DNA of 47,794 bases from Verrucomicrobiota bacterium. GTDB lineage: Bacteria; Verrucomicrobiota; Verrucomicrobiia; Verrucomicrobiales; Akkermansiaceae. The stretch covers positions 1 through 47,794 of the forward strand of contig JAPLUI010000117.1 of NCBI GenBank assembly GCA_026397725.1, given 5' to 3'. Within the stretch, counting starts at the first letter, position 1, and each line of letters begins with the position of its first letter. The position numbers and the translations under genes are program-made. Of this stretch, positions 33,383-41,836 are shown piece by piece. Under the pieces are notes generated by a model that saw only the letters and a list, made by a program, of their open reading frames with translations, ran no database searches and was not told the DNA's origin.

Positions 33383-35695
33383 TCACGATTCAAAATTCAA
33401 AATTCTCTCAAGCAGCCCTTCGGTCTCGGCTTCGAGGTCGCGGATTTCCTTCACGACTTCGGCGAGGTCGCGGAGCGGCTGGTGGACGTAGAAGTATTTG
33501 TTGAAGGAAATTTCGTAGCCGATGACGGTTTTACTGTCGTCGATCCACGCGTCCGGGACGTGGGGAAGAACCTCCCGGATGAAGTATGCGTGGATTCCAC
33601 CCTCGTATGTTAGAGGGATGTTTTCGGTATCGCGGAGTTCGCTGTCCGGGAGGAATTTTGAATTTTGAATGGTGAATTTTGAATTGGGATTCTGAGTTTC
33701 ACTATTCTCCATTCTCAATTCACCATTCCTGACGCATTCTGCGTCGGGATCGCGCCATGAGACGGCGTCGAGGATGGTCTTGAGCTGAGGCGCGCCGGGT
33801 TTGAGCTTGAGTTTCTTGAGCGCGTCTTTGACGTCCTCGGTGAATAGGGTGCAGTCGTTCCACGTTTTCGCGCCAAGTTGTTGGTGGAGTTTTTCGGCGA
33901 TTTCCAACAACTCGCGGCGGGCGAGCCAGAGCTTGGGATCAAGGAGTTTTTTCAAGTTCGCGCCGGTGAGTTCGATTTGTTCGTGGTCGAGCCAGCGTTG
34001 GACTGATTCTTTTTTTCCGGCGAGAAAGTCCTTCTGATAAACCGCAGCACCCCATTGGGAAAAGATCCACTCCATTTCGGTGGCGAGGGATTTGTCGAAG
34101 CGCAGCGGGGCGATGCGCTCGGCAGTGAATTGGGCAGACTTCCGCAGCGGGCGCTCGACCGTGACTTTCCAGTAACCGAATTCCTTGTTGTCGAAGACCT
34201 GGGATTTGAGGCCATCGACCGACTGCTTGCCGGTGTCCAGCAGATCGAGGTAGGCGCGGGTGATTTGCGAGAGGTGGTCGTCGGTGAAGGCGCAGTTTTT
34301 CGCCCCTAGGTTTTTGCGGAGCTTTTCGTAAAGTTGGGAGGCATCTATGAGCTGGACCTTGGCCTTGCGGTCGGGTGTTTTTTTGTTGGAAAGCAGCCAG
34401 ATGTAGGTGGTGATGCCAGTATTGTAGAAGATGTTGTTAGGAAGCTGGATGATGGCTTCTAACAAATCGTTCTCGATGAGGTATTGACGGATGTTGCTGG
34501 CACCGCCGCCGGCATTGCCGGTGAAGAGGGCGGAGCCATTGTGGACGGTGGCGATGCGCGATCCCGCCGGGGAGTCTTTGAGCCGCTTCATCTTGCTCAC
34601 CATTTCCATGAGGAAGAGGAGCTGGCCGTCATCCACGGCGGGCGCGGCGGAGACTGTCTGCTCCTCGCCGGAGGCGTCGGGCAGTCGGACCTCGAAGCGG
34701 GGATCAATGATGACGGTGTTCGCGCCGTTTTTCTCAAGGATTTGGCCTTGGTCGGTTTTCCAACTCTTGCCGTAGGGCGGATTGGAGAGCATGAAGTCGA
34801 AGCGAAGGCCGGAGAACTCGTCGGTGGCGAGGGTGGAGCCGTAGCGGATGTTCTCGGGGTTGTTGCCCTTGATCATCATGTCGGACTTGCAGATGGCGTA
34901 GGTCTCCGGGTTGACCTCCTTGCCGTAGAGGTAGATTGCGGCCTTCGAGCGGATGGAACCCTCGGGATCAAGGATGAAGTCCTGGGCCTCGGTGAGCATG
35001 CCGCCGGAGCCGCACGCGGGATCGTAAATGGTGATGACAGGCGGCAGCTTTTTCTTCACCGGCTCGAACAGCAGGTGGACCATGAGCTGTATCACCTCGC
35101 GGGGTGTGAAATGCTCGCCAGCCTCTTCGTTGTTCTCTTCATTGAACTTGCGGATGAGTTCCTCGAAGACGTAGCCCATGCCAAGGTTCGTTAGACCCGG
35201 GAGCTTCCGGCCGTCCGGGCCGATGGCGTCGTGGTGGGAGAGGTTGATGTCCGGGGCGACGAATTTCTCGATGACGCCGTGGAGCGCGTCCGCCTCGCCC
35301 ATCTTGCGGATCTGGTTGCGGAGATCGAACTTGGCGATGATTTCGGCAACATTGTCGCTGAAGCCGTCGAGGTAGTGGTTGAAGTTGGCTTCGAGCTGGG
35401 AGGGATTGCCGAGCAGACCCTTGAGGGTGAATTTCGAGGTGTTGTAGAAGACCTGGCCGGAGGCTTCGCGGAGTCCATCGGGGTCGAGGATGGCCATTTT
35501 CGCCTCGGTTTTCTGGAATTTCACCTCGGCGAGCACGGCTTCCTTGGTTTCCTCCAGCAGGCAGTCGATCCGCCGGAGAACGAACATGGGAAGGATGACA
35601 TCACGGTATTTTCCACGGACAAAGACATCGCGGAGGCAGTCGTCTGCGATGGACCAGATGAAGGAGACGATTTTGTTGTGGGTGGCGTGGTCCAT
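33383..35695 (-). CDS. hsdM: Type I DNA adenine methyltransferase subunit
   Basis: 770 residues. HsdM methylates adenine in the recognition site with S-adenosylmethionine and pairs with HsdS. The N-terminal helical domain starts IVSFIWSIADDCLRDVFVRG; the SAM motif is YDPACGSGGML (224-234) and the catalytic motif is LSNPPYGK (303-310). A long C-terminal extension (~480-770) is typical of the larger HsdM class. Near residue 665 a stretch SKFTIQNSKFLP is encoded by an A+T-rich short repeat like those in intergenic DNA nearby, an apparent in-frame repeat insertion. It is the first gene of the island; its stop overlaps the region just upstream of the rhuM start. The 35696 side shows no obvious regulator gene. 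Confidence 0.93.
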   Translation of the reverse strand: MDHATHNKIVSFIWSIADDCLRDVFVRGKYRDVILPMFVLRRIDCLLEETKEAVLAEVKFQKTEAKMAILDPDGLREASGQVFYNTSKFTLKGLLGNPSQLEANFNHYLDGFSDNVAEIIAKFDLRNQIRKMGEADALHGVIEKFVAPDINLSHHDAIGPDGRKLPGLTNLGMGYVFEELIRKFNEENNEEAGEHFTPREVIQLMVHLLFEPVKKKLPPVITIYDPACGSGGMLTEAQDFILDPEGSIRSKAAIYLYGKEVNPETYAICKSDMMIKGNNPENIRYGSTLATDEFSGLRFDFMLSNPPYGKSWKTDQGQILEKNGANTVIIDPRFEVRLPDASGEEQTVSAAPAVDDGQLLFLMEMVSKMKRLKDSPAGSRIATVHNGSALFTGNAGGGASNIRQYLIENDLLEAIIQLPNNIFYNTGITTYIWLLSNKKTPDRKAKVQLIDASQLYEKLRKNLGAKNCAFTDDHLSQITRAYLDLLDTGKQSVDGLKSQVFDNKEFGYWKVTVERPLRKSAQFTAERIAPLRFDKSLATEMEWIFSQWGAAVYQKDFLAGKKESVQRWLDHEQIELTGANLKKLLDPKLWLARRELLEIAEKLHQQLGAKTWNDCTLFTEDVKDALKKLKLKPGAPQLKTILDAVSWRDPDAECVRNGELRMENSETQNPNSKFTIQNSKFLPDSELRDTENIPLTYEGGIHAYFIREVLPHVPDAWIDDSKTVIGYEISFNKYFYVHQPLRDLAEVVKEIRDLEAETEGLLERILNFES
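33645..33727. repeat. A+T-rich 'ATTCAAAATTC' short-repeat tract inside hsdM
   Basis: Runs of GAATTTTGAATTTTGAATGG and ATTCTCAATTCACCATTC. Related tracts occur at the 3' end of hsdM (about 33377-33412, ATTCAAAATTCAAAATTC) and at the hsdS start (about 32148-32182). Here the tract is translated in frame without disrupting hsdM. Confidence 0.8.
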
Positions 35696-36248
35696 TGGGA
35701 ATACTTGAAATCAGGCAATCAAACGTGCCCGCCCCAAGCGATCCACGCCATCCCGGGTGGGTTCATGGGCGTGGAATTTCGCGTGGTAGGGGGTCATGAT
35801 GAATTCACCCGATCAAGTGAACGCGGAGGATTCAAGCCCTTCGGCATCAGGGTGGAAAGGCAAATTTTCGTTAGCTGCGATGATTTCCGGGATTGGGACG
35901 CGCCGTTAGGGATTTTCCGCAGGCTCCCCGTTGTTCGAGACCCCGTGGGACCTGCCAGAGGTGGCTTGCATTGAGTCCGTTCTACCGCTTCAATGTCTGG
36001 CCGACCACCCGCAGTCGGAACACAACCGTTAAAAAATGGTAAAATCAAGCACTCGACGGTCACAGACCGCCGCTCCAATTTATGTGGCTGGAATCCGCAG
36101 CTACTCGCTGGGCGGGGCGACTTCGCGGGTGGCGGCACCGTTGGTCTCGCTGAGGATGAGGATGGCGAATTTCCCGATCACGGGCAGCGCGGCGGGCTTG
36201 AGCACTTCAATGCCCTACGGTTTCTTCCTGAGATTCTCCAAGTCAAAA
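35696..36248. other. Non-coding stretch upstream of hsdM
   Basis: About 550 bases with no gene I can support. It must hold the hsdM promoter, but no convincing -35/-10 pair was found. A minus-strand frame around 36105-36210 reads KPAALPVIGKFAILILSETN before a stop, which looks protein-like but is too short to name; the plus strand then runs into the decayed methyltransferase-regulatory fragment. Confidence 0.5.
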
Positions 36249-36725
36249 TGGGGTTGCTGCTCGACTTCGCGGTCCGGGCAGGCCCGCTGGCGCCCACCGG
36301 CACGGATCCGCTGGCGGGCCGGTTCTACCAGGTGTTGGCCGGCTTGGCACCCGCCTGTGCCGCGCTGCCCACGGTGCTCGCCGCCATGCCGGAGGCCGAC
36401 CCGGCGGCAGTGGCGGAACGAGTCATGGATGGCATCACCCGCGGCTTCATCCGGCCGCGACTCGAGCCGGTGGAGTATTCCCGCATCCCGTCCGAGCGCC
36501 CGGCACTCACCCCCCCTCGCACTGGCCAGCACGCGGCGGCAGCTCCCCCTGGTCGATAGTTGGCAGGTGCCCTGTGCGTTTCCACCCGCCCACTACGCCG
36601 TCCTCGCCGCGATGGACGGCAGTCACTCCGTGGCCGGCCTCGCCGCGCTGGCCGCGTGCCACTGCCCGGAATTGGCCTTCACCCCCTGGCTGCACCACCT
36701 CGCCGGCCGCAGGTTTTTCGGCTGA
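36249..36725 (+). pseudogene. Methyltransferase regulatory domain fragment with frameshift
   Basis: Two plus-strand frames join into one protein end. The first gives LAGLAPACAALPTVLAAMPE...GFIRPRLEPVEYSRIPSERPAL, and the second continues LALASTRRQLPLVDSWQVP then HYAVLAAMDGSHSVAGLAAL and ends at the TGA 36723-36725. This resembles the C-terminal 'methyltransferase regulatory domain' of certain class I SAM methyltransferases, ending in a 'LLxLLDGTHDxxxL' block. The switch occurs in a run of seven C at 36510-36516; six C would restore one frame. The catalytic N-terminal half is absent. A sequencing slip could explain the frameshift but not the missing 5' part. Confidence 0.5.
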
Positions 36726-36784
36726 CCCAAATAGGCGGAATAGTGCTTGCCGCCTCGCCGATCCGGTGCTATCCTCCGCGCCCC

Positions 36785-37276
36785 ATGAAAATTCGTTCCC
36801 TCGTTGTTGCGTTCATCGCCCTCGCGTCCTTGCCATCCGTCCTGCCCGCCGCCACTCTCGGCGAGATGACCCGTTCCGCCGACGTGGAATGGATGATCGG
36901 CAAGTGGGCCAGCGAAGACGGCAAGGTCTCTTTCAGTTACACCTGGAAGCTCGATAGGCACGCCCTGGCCGTCACCTTCAAAATGGGTGAACACGAGAGC
37001 GAAGGCATGATCCTCGTCAAACCCGGCACCGACGACGTCATCTACGGTGGCGCCGACAACAGAGGCGGCATGGTCGTCGGCAAGTGGACCAAACTCAACG
37101 ACAACCCGACCCTCATCAGCACCCACACCGACGCCGAAGGCAACCAGCGCAAAATGGCCGTGGAATATGTCAAGACCGATGCCAACACCATCACGGTGAA
37201 ACTCCACACGGTGGGCGATGACGGCCAGCCTGCCCCTGCGGCGGACCGCGAGGTCATCTTCAAACGCCAGCCCTAA
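36785..37276 (+). CDS. Small exported protein of unknown function
   Basis: 163 residues with a signal peptide (MKIRSLVVAFIALASLPSVL, cleavage after PAA near residue 23). The mature part is a string of beta strands: WMIGKWASEDGKVSFSYTW, ALAVTFKMGEHESEGMILVK, GGMVVGKWTKLNDNPTLIST, NTITVKLHTV, REVIFKR. This WxxGxW...W beta-barrel pattern resembles DUF1579/lipocalin-like exported proteins, but no ligand or enzyme function can be assigned. The ATG is preceded by a C-rich stretch without a Shine-Dalgarno. Single-gene unit between a pseudogene and the potassium channel. Confidence 0.72.
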   Translation: MKIRSLVVAFIALASLPSVLPAATLGEMTRSADVEWMIGKWASEDGKVSFSYTWKLDRHALAVTFKMGEHESEGMILVKPGTDDVIYGGADNRGGMVVGKWTKLNDNPTLISTHTDAEGNQRKMAVEYVKTDANTITVKLHTVGDDGQPAPAADREVIFKRQP

Positions 37277-37283
37277 GCCTGCT

Positions 37284-37330
37284 AGGAATTTGCTTTCGGA
37301 ATTGGTGCGCATGAGGGGCTAAAGAGCAGG
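37284..37330 (+). repeat. ~50-bp dispersed repeat, copy 2
   Basis: Shares AGGAATTTGCTTTCGGAATT-like and GTGCGCATGAGGGGC blocks with 24061-24113, in the same order. It directly follows the stop of the exported protein. Confidence 0.5.
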
Positions 37331-37368
37331 TAACCTTCGATTTGCGTGCTCCGCCGGCTTGACTCCGG

Positions 37369-37393
37369 GCGCCATCTCTGCCAGATATGGCGC
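37369..37393. promoter_or_regulatory. Short inverted repeat upstream of the potassium channel
   Basis: GCGCCAT, 11-base spacer, ATGGCGC. It lies about 95 bases before the channel start and could be a binding site or a weak hairpin; no T-run follows, so an intrinsic terminator is unlikely. Confidence 0.35.
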
Positions 37394-37489
37394 ATGACAA
37401 GCTTCTTCATTGAACTCAGGGCGATGCTGCGCGGCAAGCTGACTTTGAGCGCCGTCGGCGAGGTGCCCGGCTAATCCCGAACCCATGCG

Positions 37490-39136
37490 ATGAAACGTTC
37501 CCAACAGAGATTACTGGCGCTGCTTGCATCACTCCTGGTGGTGCTGGTCGTCTCCGCCTTGCTGTACATGGCGGGGATGGCTCATCTTGAGGGTGATCCG
37601 CGAGGGTTCTGGCAAGCGCTGGAATGGGCCGCCGAGACGCTTTCCACCACCGGTTACGGTGCCGATTCTTCATGGAGCCATCCGCTGATGGTCTGCCTGG
37701 TGGTGCTGGTGCAGTTTCTGGGGGTCTTTCTCGTTTTCCTGATCTTTCCGATCTATCTGATTCCCTTCCTGGAGGAACGCTTTGAAATCCGTCTGCCGGG
37801 TGACTGCACGGCTGCCCGCAATCATGTGTTGATCTACCGCAACGGCCCGGCGGTCGCCTCTCTGATCGAGGAACTGAAACTGGCAGAGGTGACTCCGATC
37901 ATCATTGAGGAAGACGAGGCCGAGGCCCGGCGGGTGCTGGAAGCCGGCCACCGCGTGGTTTACGGAAGCCTGGAGGGAAACGTCATGACCCGGGTCGCGC
38001 TCTCCAAGTCCCGCGCACTGATCCTTAACAGCAGTGACCATCGCAACGCCGCAATCACGATCACCGCACGCCAACTCGGATTCTCCGGCGACATCTTCGG
38101 CCTCGTCGAAAATCCCCTGCATCGTCAGCCGACGATTCTGGCTGGGGCCACTGCCGCCTACACCCCGCGCCATGTGCTCGGTGCCGCCCTCGCCGCCCGT
38201 GCCAGCCGCAAGGTGAGTCCGACCCTGGGCGGAGTGCAAAACCTGGGACACCGGCTGCAAGTCAGCGAGGTGCGGATCACGCCCGGGAGTGTCCTGGCGG
38301 GTCGCACGGTTGCTGAGTGCAAGATCGGCCATGACACCGGGGTCACCGTCATCGGACAATGGGTGAAAGGTCGCTTGAACGCTTCACCCAGATCCGATAT
38401 GCGTCTGGAACCCGGAGGCATTCTGATCTTGGTGGGGAGCAATGAGAACATCGCAAGGTTCAGCGAGATTTGCTCCGGCACCACGGCCCTCAATCGCGAC
38501 GGCCCGTTCATCATCGCGGGTTATGGGGAAGTCGGCCGCAAGGTGGAGCAATTGCTGCGGGACGCCGGCGAGGAAACCCGCGTCATCGCACAAGAATCCG
38601 TCTCCGGCGTGGATCTTGTCGGCAATGTCCTTGATCCGGAGTTGCTGGTCAAAGTCGGAGTGCAGGAGGCACAGGCGGTCATTTTGGCCCTGAGCGAGGA
38701 TTCCACGACCTTGTTTGCCACGGTGATTCTCAAGGATATGGCGGCGCATGTGCCGGTCATTGCGCGGGTGAACCGCCCTGAAAACGTCGAGCGCATCCAC
38801 GCCGCCGGCGTCGATTTCGCGTTGTCCATCAGCCAGGTCACCGGCCAGATCCTCGCCCGCAAACTCCTCGGCAAGCGGGCGGTGTCACTCGACCAGGCCT
38901 TGAAGGTTTCGATGGTGACATCGCCGAAACTGGTGGGCGGTCATCCCACCGCCCTGCGGATTCGCGAGCACACCGGATGCTCGGTCGTGGCGGTGGAACG
39001 CGGCGAGGAGGTGCTGGTGCGGTTTGAGCGCGAGTTCGCCTTCGAGGCCAGCGACTCGGTGTACATTTGCGGCAGCGAGGAAGCCACCCGGAAATTCGCC
39101 GCCGAATTCCCCGTCGCGAAATCCAACCCGTCCTAG
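37490..39136 (+). CDS. Potassium channel with two RCK (TrkA) modules
   Basis: 548 residues. Two membrane helices (~8-27 and ~66-90) flank a pore loop with the K+ selectivity filter TTGYGAD (53-59), as in MthK-type channels. The cytoplasmic part holds two tandem regulators: RCK-N around 107-220 (VLIYRNGPAVASLIEELKLA), an RCK-C around 250-325 (VRITPGSVLAGRTVAECKIG), a second RCK-N around 340-455 (FIIAGYGEVGRKVEQLL, a GxGxxG nucleotide-binding loop) and a second RCK-C (~470-540). The first RCK-N lacks a clean GxGxxG (HVLIYRNGPA), so only the second is likely to bind a nucleotide. It would gate K+ flow in response to ligand. It stands alone; the ATG lacks a clear Shine-Dalgarno. Confidence 0.9.
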   Translation: MKRSQQRLLALLASLLVVLVVSALLYMAGMAHLEGDPRGFWQALEWAAETLSTTGYGADSSWSHPLMVCLVVLVQFLGVFLVFLIFPIYLIPFLEERFEIRLPGDCTAARNHVLIYRNGPAVASLIEELKLAEVTPIIIEEDEAEARRVLEAGHRVVYGSLEGNVMTRVALSKSRALILNSSDHRNAAITITARQLGFSGDIFGLVENPLHRQPTILAGATAAYTPRHVLGAALAARASRKVSPTLGGVQNLGHRLQVSEVRITPGSVLAGRTVAECKIGHDTGVTVIGQWVKGRLNASPRSDMRLEPGGILILVGSNENIARFSEICSGTTALNRDGPFIIAGYGEVGRKVEQLLRDAGEETRVIAQESVSGVDLVGNVLDPELLVKVGVQEAQAVILALSEDSTTLFATVILKDMAAHVPVIARVNRPENVERIHAAGVDFALSISQVTGQILARKLLGKRAVSLDQALKVSMVTSPKLVGGHPTALRIREHTGCSVVAVERGEEVLVRFEREFAFEASDSVYICGSEEATRKFAAEFPVAKSNPS

Positions 39137-39366
39137 CAGCGCCAGGGGGCCTGACCGATCGCATGAAATATCCGCCCAGGGGCGGTTTCCAGCAAGCCAG
39201 AACTCACAGCACATGCCATTTTCTCGCAGGAAAACCTGGAAATTGCATTTTTCCTCAGATTTTTCTTGGCAATTGGCCAAGCTTGGTGTGAAAATTCCGT
39301 CCGTCGTTGGGAGCGCTGTGTTCTGAGCGATTGGGTTTCCATCACAAAAATGCGAAAATGATTACC

Positions 39367-40230
39367 ATGAAAAAGTGTGCATTGATACAAGTAACGGGTG
39401 TTTCGATGAAGCACGTCGGTTTAGGTCTGACGGCTTCGTTGGCAATGGGGGTGGCGGCCTGCGCGGCCACCATTTGGACTGACAACTTCGATTCGTACGC
39501 CGCCGGCACCTACCTGAATGGTCAGGGTGGCTGGACCGACACGGCGAGCGCCAACAACTACCAGTTCGTCGCTGCCGGCGTCAACGGCAGCGTTGGAGTC
39601 AACAATGGCGGCGGTTCTCAACAAATGAACTGGACCAGCCATCCCTGGGATTGGGCAGACGTGGCGGTGGGCGCGAGTGTGGTCGTGGGTATGGATTTCC
39701 AGGCCAACGGCAGCGGGCAATTCGACGACGACCGCGTCGGCTGGGTTCTCGCCGCTGGCGCCGGTAGCAGCAGCTATCATTTCGGGGTTCAACTCGACAA
39801 CTCCGACAATGGGGCTCCCGGCGGACTCGGCACCTACTTCCGCGACAACAGCGGTAATCGCGTCTTGACTTCCAAGTTAATCCCTTGGGCATCCTTGAGC
39901 ACCAGTCTCAGCAACTGGTACCGCGAGCAGTTGACTGTCAAGAAGTTGACCAGTGCCTTGGGCGTTGGCGGGGCACAAGTGGACGTATCCTTCTGGGCCT
40001 TGGACGCCTCCGGCAACCCTGTCGGAAGCCCGCTGACCGCGTCCTATGGCACCATCGACACCTCGGCGTTGAGGGGGTTTAGCGGCACGGTGTACCCGAT
40101 GTTCAAGAACTATAGCGCTACAGGTGGCAACGCCGACAACGCCTACTTTGGGATCATTCCGGAAACAGGCTCGTGGAGCTTGCTGGCCGTCGGTGCCTTG
40201 GCACTCAGTGCCCGCCGCCGCAGGGCTTGA
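39367..40230 (+). CDS. PEP-CTERM-type exported protein
   Basis: 287 residues from MKKCALIQVTG (39367); ATGs at 39358 and 39406 are alternatives, the last giving a compact signal peptide MKHVGLGLTASLAMG ending in AACAAT. The mature part is a beta-sandwich (TIWTDNFDSYAAGTYLNGQ...FGVQLDNSDNG) rich in Gly, Asn, Ser and Thr. The C-terminus PETGSWSLLAVGALALSARR plus RRA is a PEP-CTERM sorting tail: motif, hydrophobic helix, Arg cluster. Such proteins are processed by exosortase and often end up in the extracellular matrix; no exosortase gene is in this window. An inverted repeat CTTGGC-5-GCCAAG at 39265-39281 lies in the upstream region, and a strong terminator follows. Confidence 0.85.
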   Translation: MKKCALIQVTGVSMKHVGLGLTASLAMGVAACAATIWTDNFDSYAAGTYLNGQGGWTDTASANNYQFVAAGVNGSVGVNNGGGSQQMNWTSHPWDWADVAVGASVVVGMDFQANGSGQFDDDRVGWVLAAGAGSSSYHFGVQLDNSDNGAPGGLGTYFRDNSGNRVLTSKLIPWASLSTSLSNWYREQLTVKKLTSALGVGGAQVDVSFWALDASGNPVGSPLTASYGTIDTSALRGFSGTVYPMFKNYSATGGNADNAYFGIIPETGSWSLLAVGALALSARRRRA

Positions 40231-40254
40231 TGTTGGTCCCGTGACGACTTTGAA

Positions 40255-40284
40255 AGAGAGCCCGGCTCGATTGCCGGGCTCTTT
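40255..40284 (+). terminator. Intrinsic terminator after the PEP-CTERM gene
   Basis: GAGCCCGGC, loop TCGATT, GCCGGGCTC, extended to a ~12-bp stem with one G-T pair, followed by TTTGTCGTTT. It begins 25 bases after the stop codon. It is the clearest factor-independent terminator in the window. Confidence 0.85.
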
Positions 40285-40363
40285 GTCGTTTCAACCACAC
40301 GGCAACACCTTGGGTGATTGGTGCGATGAGTGAGTTCCATGGGTCTTGCCTGACCCGCCAGCA

Positions 40364-41431
40364 TCAGGGACTCCCCGCAGTCTGGCGGACAACCAAGGTC
40401 ATGAAGAGGCGGGTTTGCCCGGGTGCCGGATCCGGCGCAACAACCCGGATGAGGCGACGGTTGGTGAGAGGACCGGTAGTGTAGGTTTGGTCGAATTCCG
40501 GATTCAACCCGGCCAAGGCGGCCTCGTTCCATGCCTGCAAATCGTTAGAAACGCCGAAGAAGTAAGCGACGTCCGTTGGTGGAGGCGCGGGAAGGTGGAA
40601 TTCAAAGGCGCTTTTCGCCGGATTGGCGCTGGATGGGGTGAGCCGGGGCAACATGGAAAGTTCCGGGTTCCGCGAACTCAGGCCCAGCCCGTAGCGCAGC
40701 AGATTGGCCACCCCACAGCCATCCGGGTCGGCTGCGGGATGAGCCAGTCCCAGGCCCTGTTCCGCAGGCGTGAAGTTTGCCTGGACCCAGGCCTCATAGC
40801 CTGTCAGGGGGGCGGTTCCGCCAGCGACGTCATCCATCTGGAATTTTGCCAGGCCTCCCACTTCCAGGCGCACCGTGCCCTGCAGTTCTGTGCTCGTGAA
40901 CGAGCGGGAGACTTCAAGCTTCTGCCAGCCTTGCCCCACCGCGTTGATGGCATGGGCAATCACGGCGGGACTGAAAAAATCGGTCCCAAGATAGATGCTC
41001 AGATGAGGAATGTAGATCGGCGGCAGCCCCGGACTGGAGCTGACTTCGAGGAGCTTGATCCAGGCGCTGAAGCGATAGACCGGGCCTGCGGTGAGGCGGG
41101 CCTGGATTTCCTGTGAGATCAGTGCAGGCGGACCCAACCCTGTGACTTCGAGCCCGTATTGGCCGCTGCGGGCCGCTGCAGCCACGGGAGCCGGGGACGC
41201 TGGGCTCATGCCATTCGACCATGGTGCCATGGCCCCCGACTCGAAGTCACCGTTGACTATGATCGGATCCGCCAGCACGGGGAAACTGCCGGCGGCAAGC
41301 AAGACCGCGCAGGCAAGGGCAGCGCACGACGGACGATGAAACGCCGGGAAGCGGGCCGGGCGGCCCAAGCCTCCTGTTGCTCGACGCTCCGCGTGCGAAA
41401 GAATTCTACAATCAGCCAGGCTCGTTTTCAT
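40364..41431 (-). CDS. Exported protein with carbohydrate-binding-like domain
   Basis: 355 residues from the ATG at 41429-41431, chosen because AAAGGAG lies 6-8 bases upstream; an earlier frame opening at 41485 lacks one. A signal sequence is seen late (AALACAVLLAAGSFPVLADP, cleavage after ~62), behind an unusually long basic n-region. Residues ~63-210 form a beta-sandwich beginning IIVNGDFESGAMAPWS with GLEVTGLGPPALISQEI and YRFSAWIKLLE, like CBM4/9-type carbohydrate-binding modules. The C-terminal ~130 residues (GYEAWVQANFTPAEQG, DPDGCGVANLLRYGLGL) are the module common at the ends of verrucomicrobial secreted proteins. No catalytic domain, so a binding or structural role is likely. Converges on the PEP-CTERM terminator. 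Confidence 0.78.
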   Translation of the reverse strand: MKTSLADCRILSHAERRATGGLGRPARFPAFHRPSCAALACAVLLAAGSFPVLADPIIVNGDFESGAMAPWSNGMSPASPAPVAAAARSGQYGLEVTGLGPPALISQEIQARLTAGPVYRFSAWIKLLEVSSSPGLPPIYIPHLSIYLGTDFFSPAVIAHAINAVGQGWQKLEVSRSFTSTELQGTVRLEVGGLAKFQMDDVAGGTAPLTGYEAWVQANFTPAEQGLGLAHPAADPDGCGVANLLRYGLGLSSRNPELSMLPRLTPSSANPAKSAFEFHLPAPPPTDVAYFFGVSNDLQAWNEAALAGLNPEFDQTYTTGPLTNRRLIRVVAPDPAPGQTRLFMTLVVRQTAGSP

Positions 41432-41836
41432 GGACTTCTCCTTTGCTATGCGGAGTTGCCTCCCCCGGCATGCTGAAGAGAGCACAGCACGGAGACCTCA
41501 AACAACTCCTGAACGAATACTGAATCCTCCCGAGTCGAGCGCAAGGCATTTCACACACGGTGCGGAAAAATTCGGATACCCCTTGGGGTCGTTTGCTGGA
41601 ACTGCCTGCCGCATGTCTCAATTCGCACTCCGCCCGGGGCCACCCTGCCGCACGGGTCAAACTCGTCGCAAGCCAGCAACTCACTCCGTTTCAATCGGAC
41701 ATCCAATAGACATCCGGGAGTCAACGATTCTTGATAAATGGAGACTGCTATAATTCGAGGTAAATTTCTCGACCATTCAGAGGCCGACTCAGGAAGTCTG
41801 ACCTTGCTGGACGTCGGCAAAATCCGTTCGAGTCGG
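41432..41836. other. Gap between nuoE and the exported protein
   Basis: About 400 bases with no supported gene; a minus-strand frame (MPTSSKVRLPESAS...) of 89 codons has no recognisable domain or ribosome binding site. It should contain the promoter of the exported protein gene. It is also where nuoF would be expected if the complex I operon continued. Confidence 0.5.

Noticed and set aside
34484..35194. 236-codon plus-strand frame opposite hsdM
   Set aside because: hsdM is intact with its catalytic motifs on the minus strand; the opposite frame is an antisense shadow rich in Gly, Val and Glu.
37394..37474. 26-codon frame MTSFFIELRAMLRGKLTLSA... just before the potassium channel
   Set aside because: No ribosome binding site, no recognisable similarity and an ordinary chance length; kept out as a gene.
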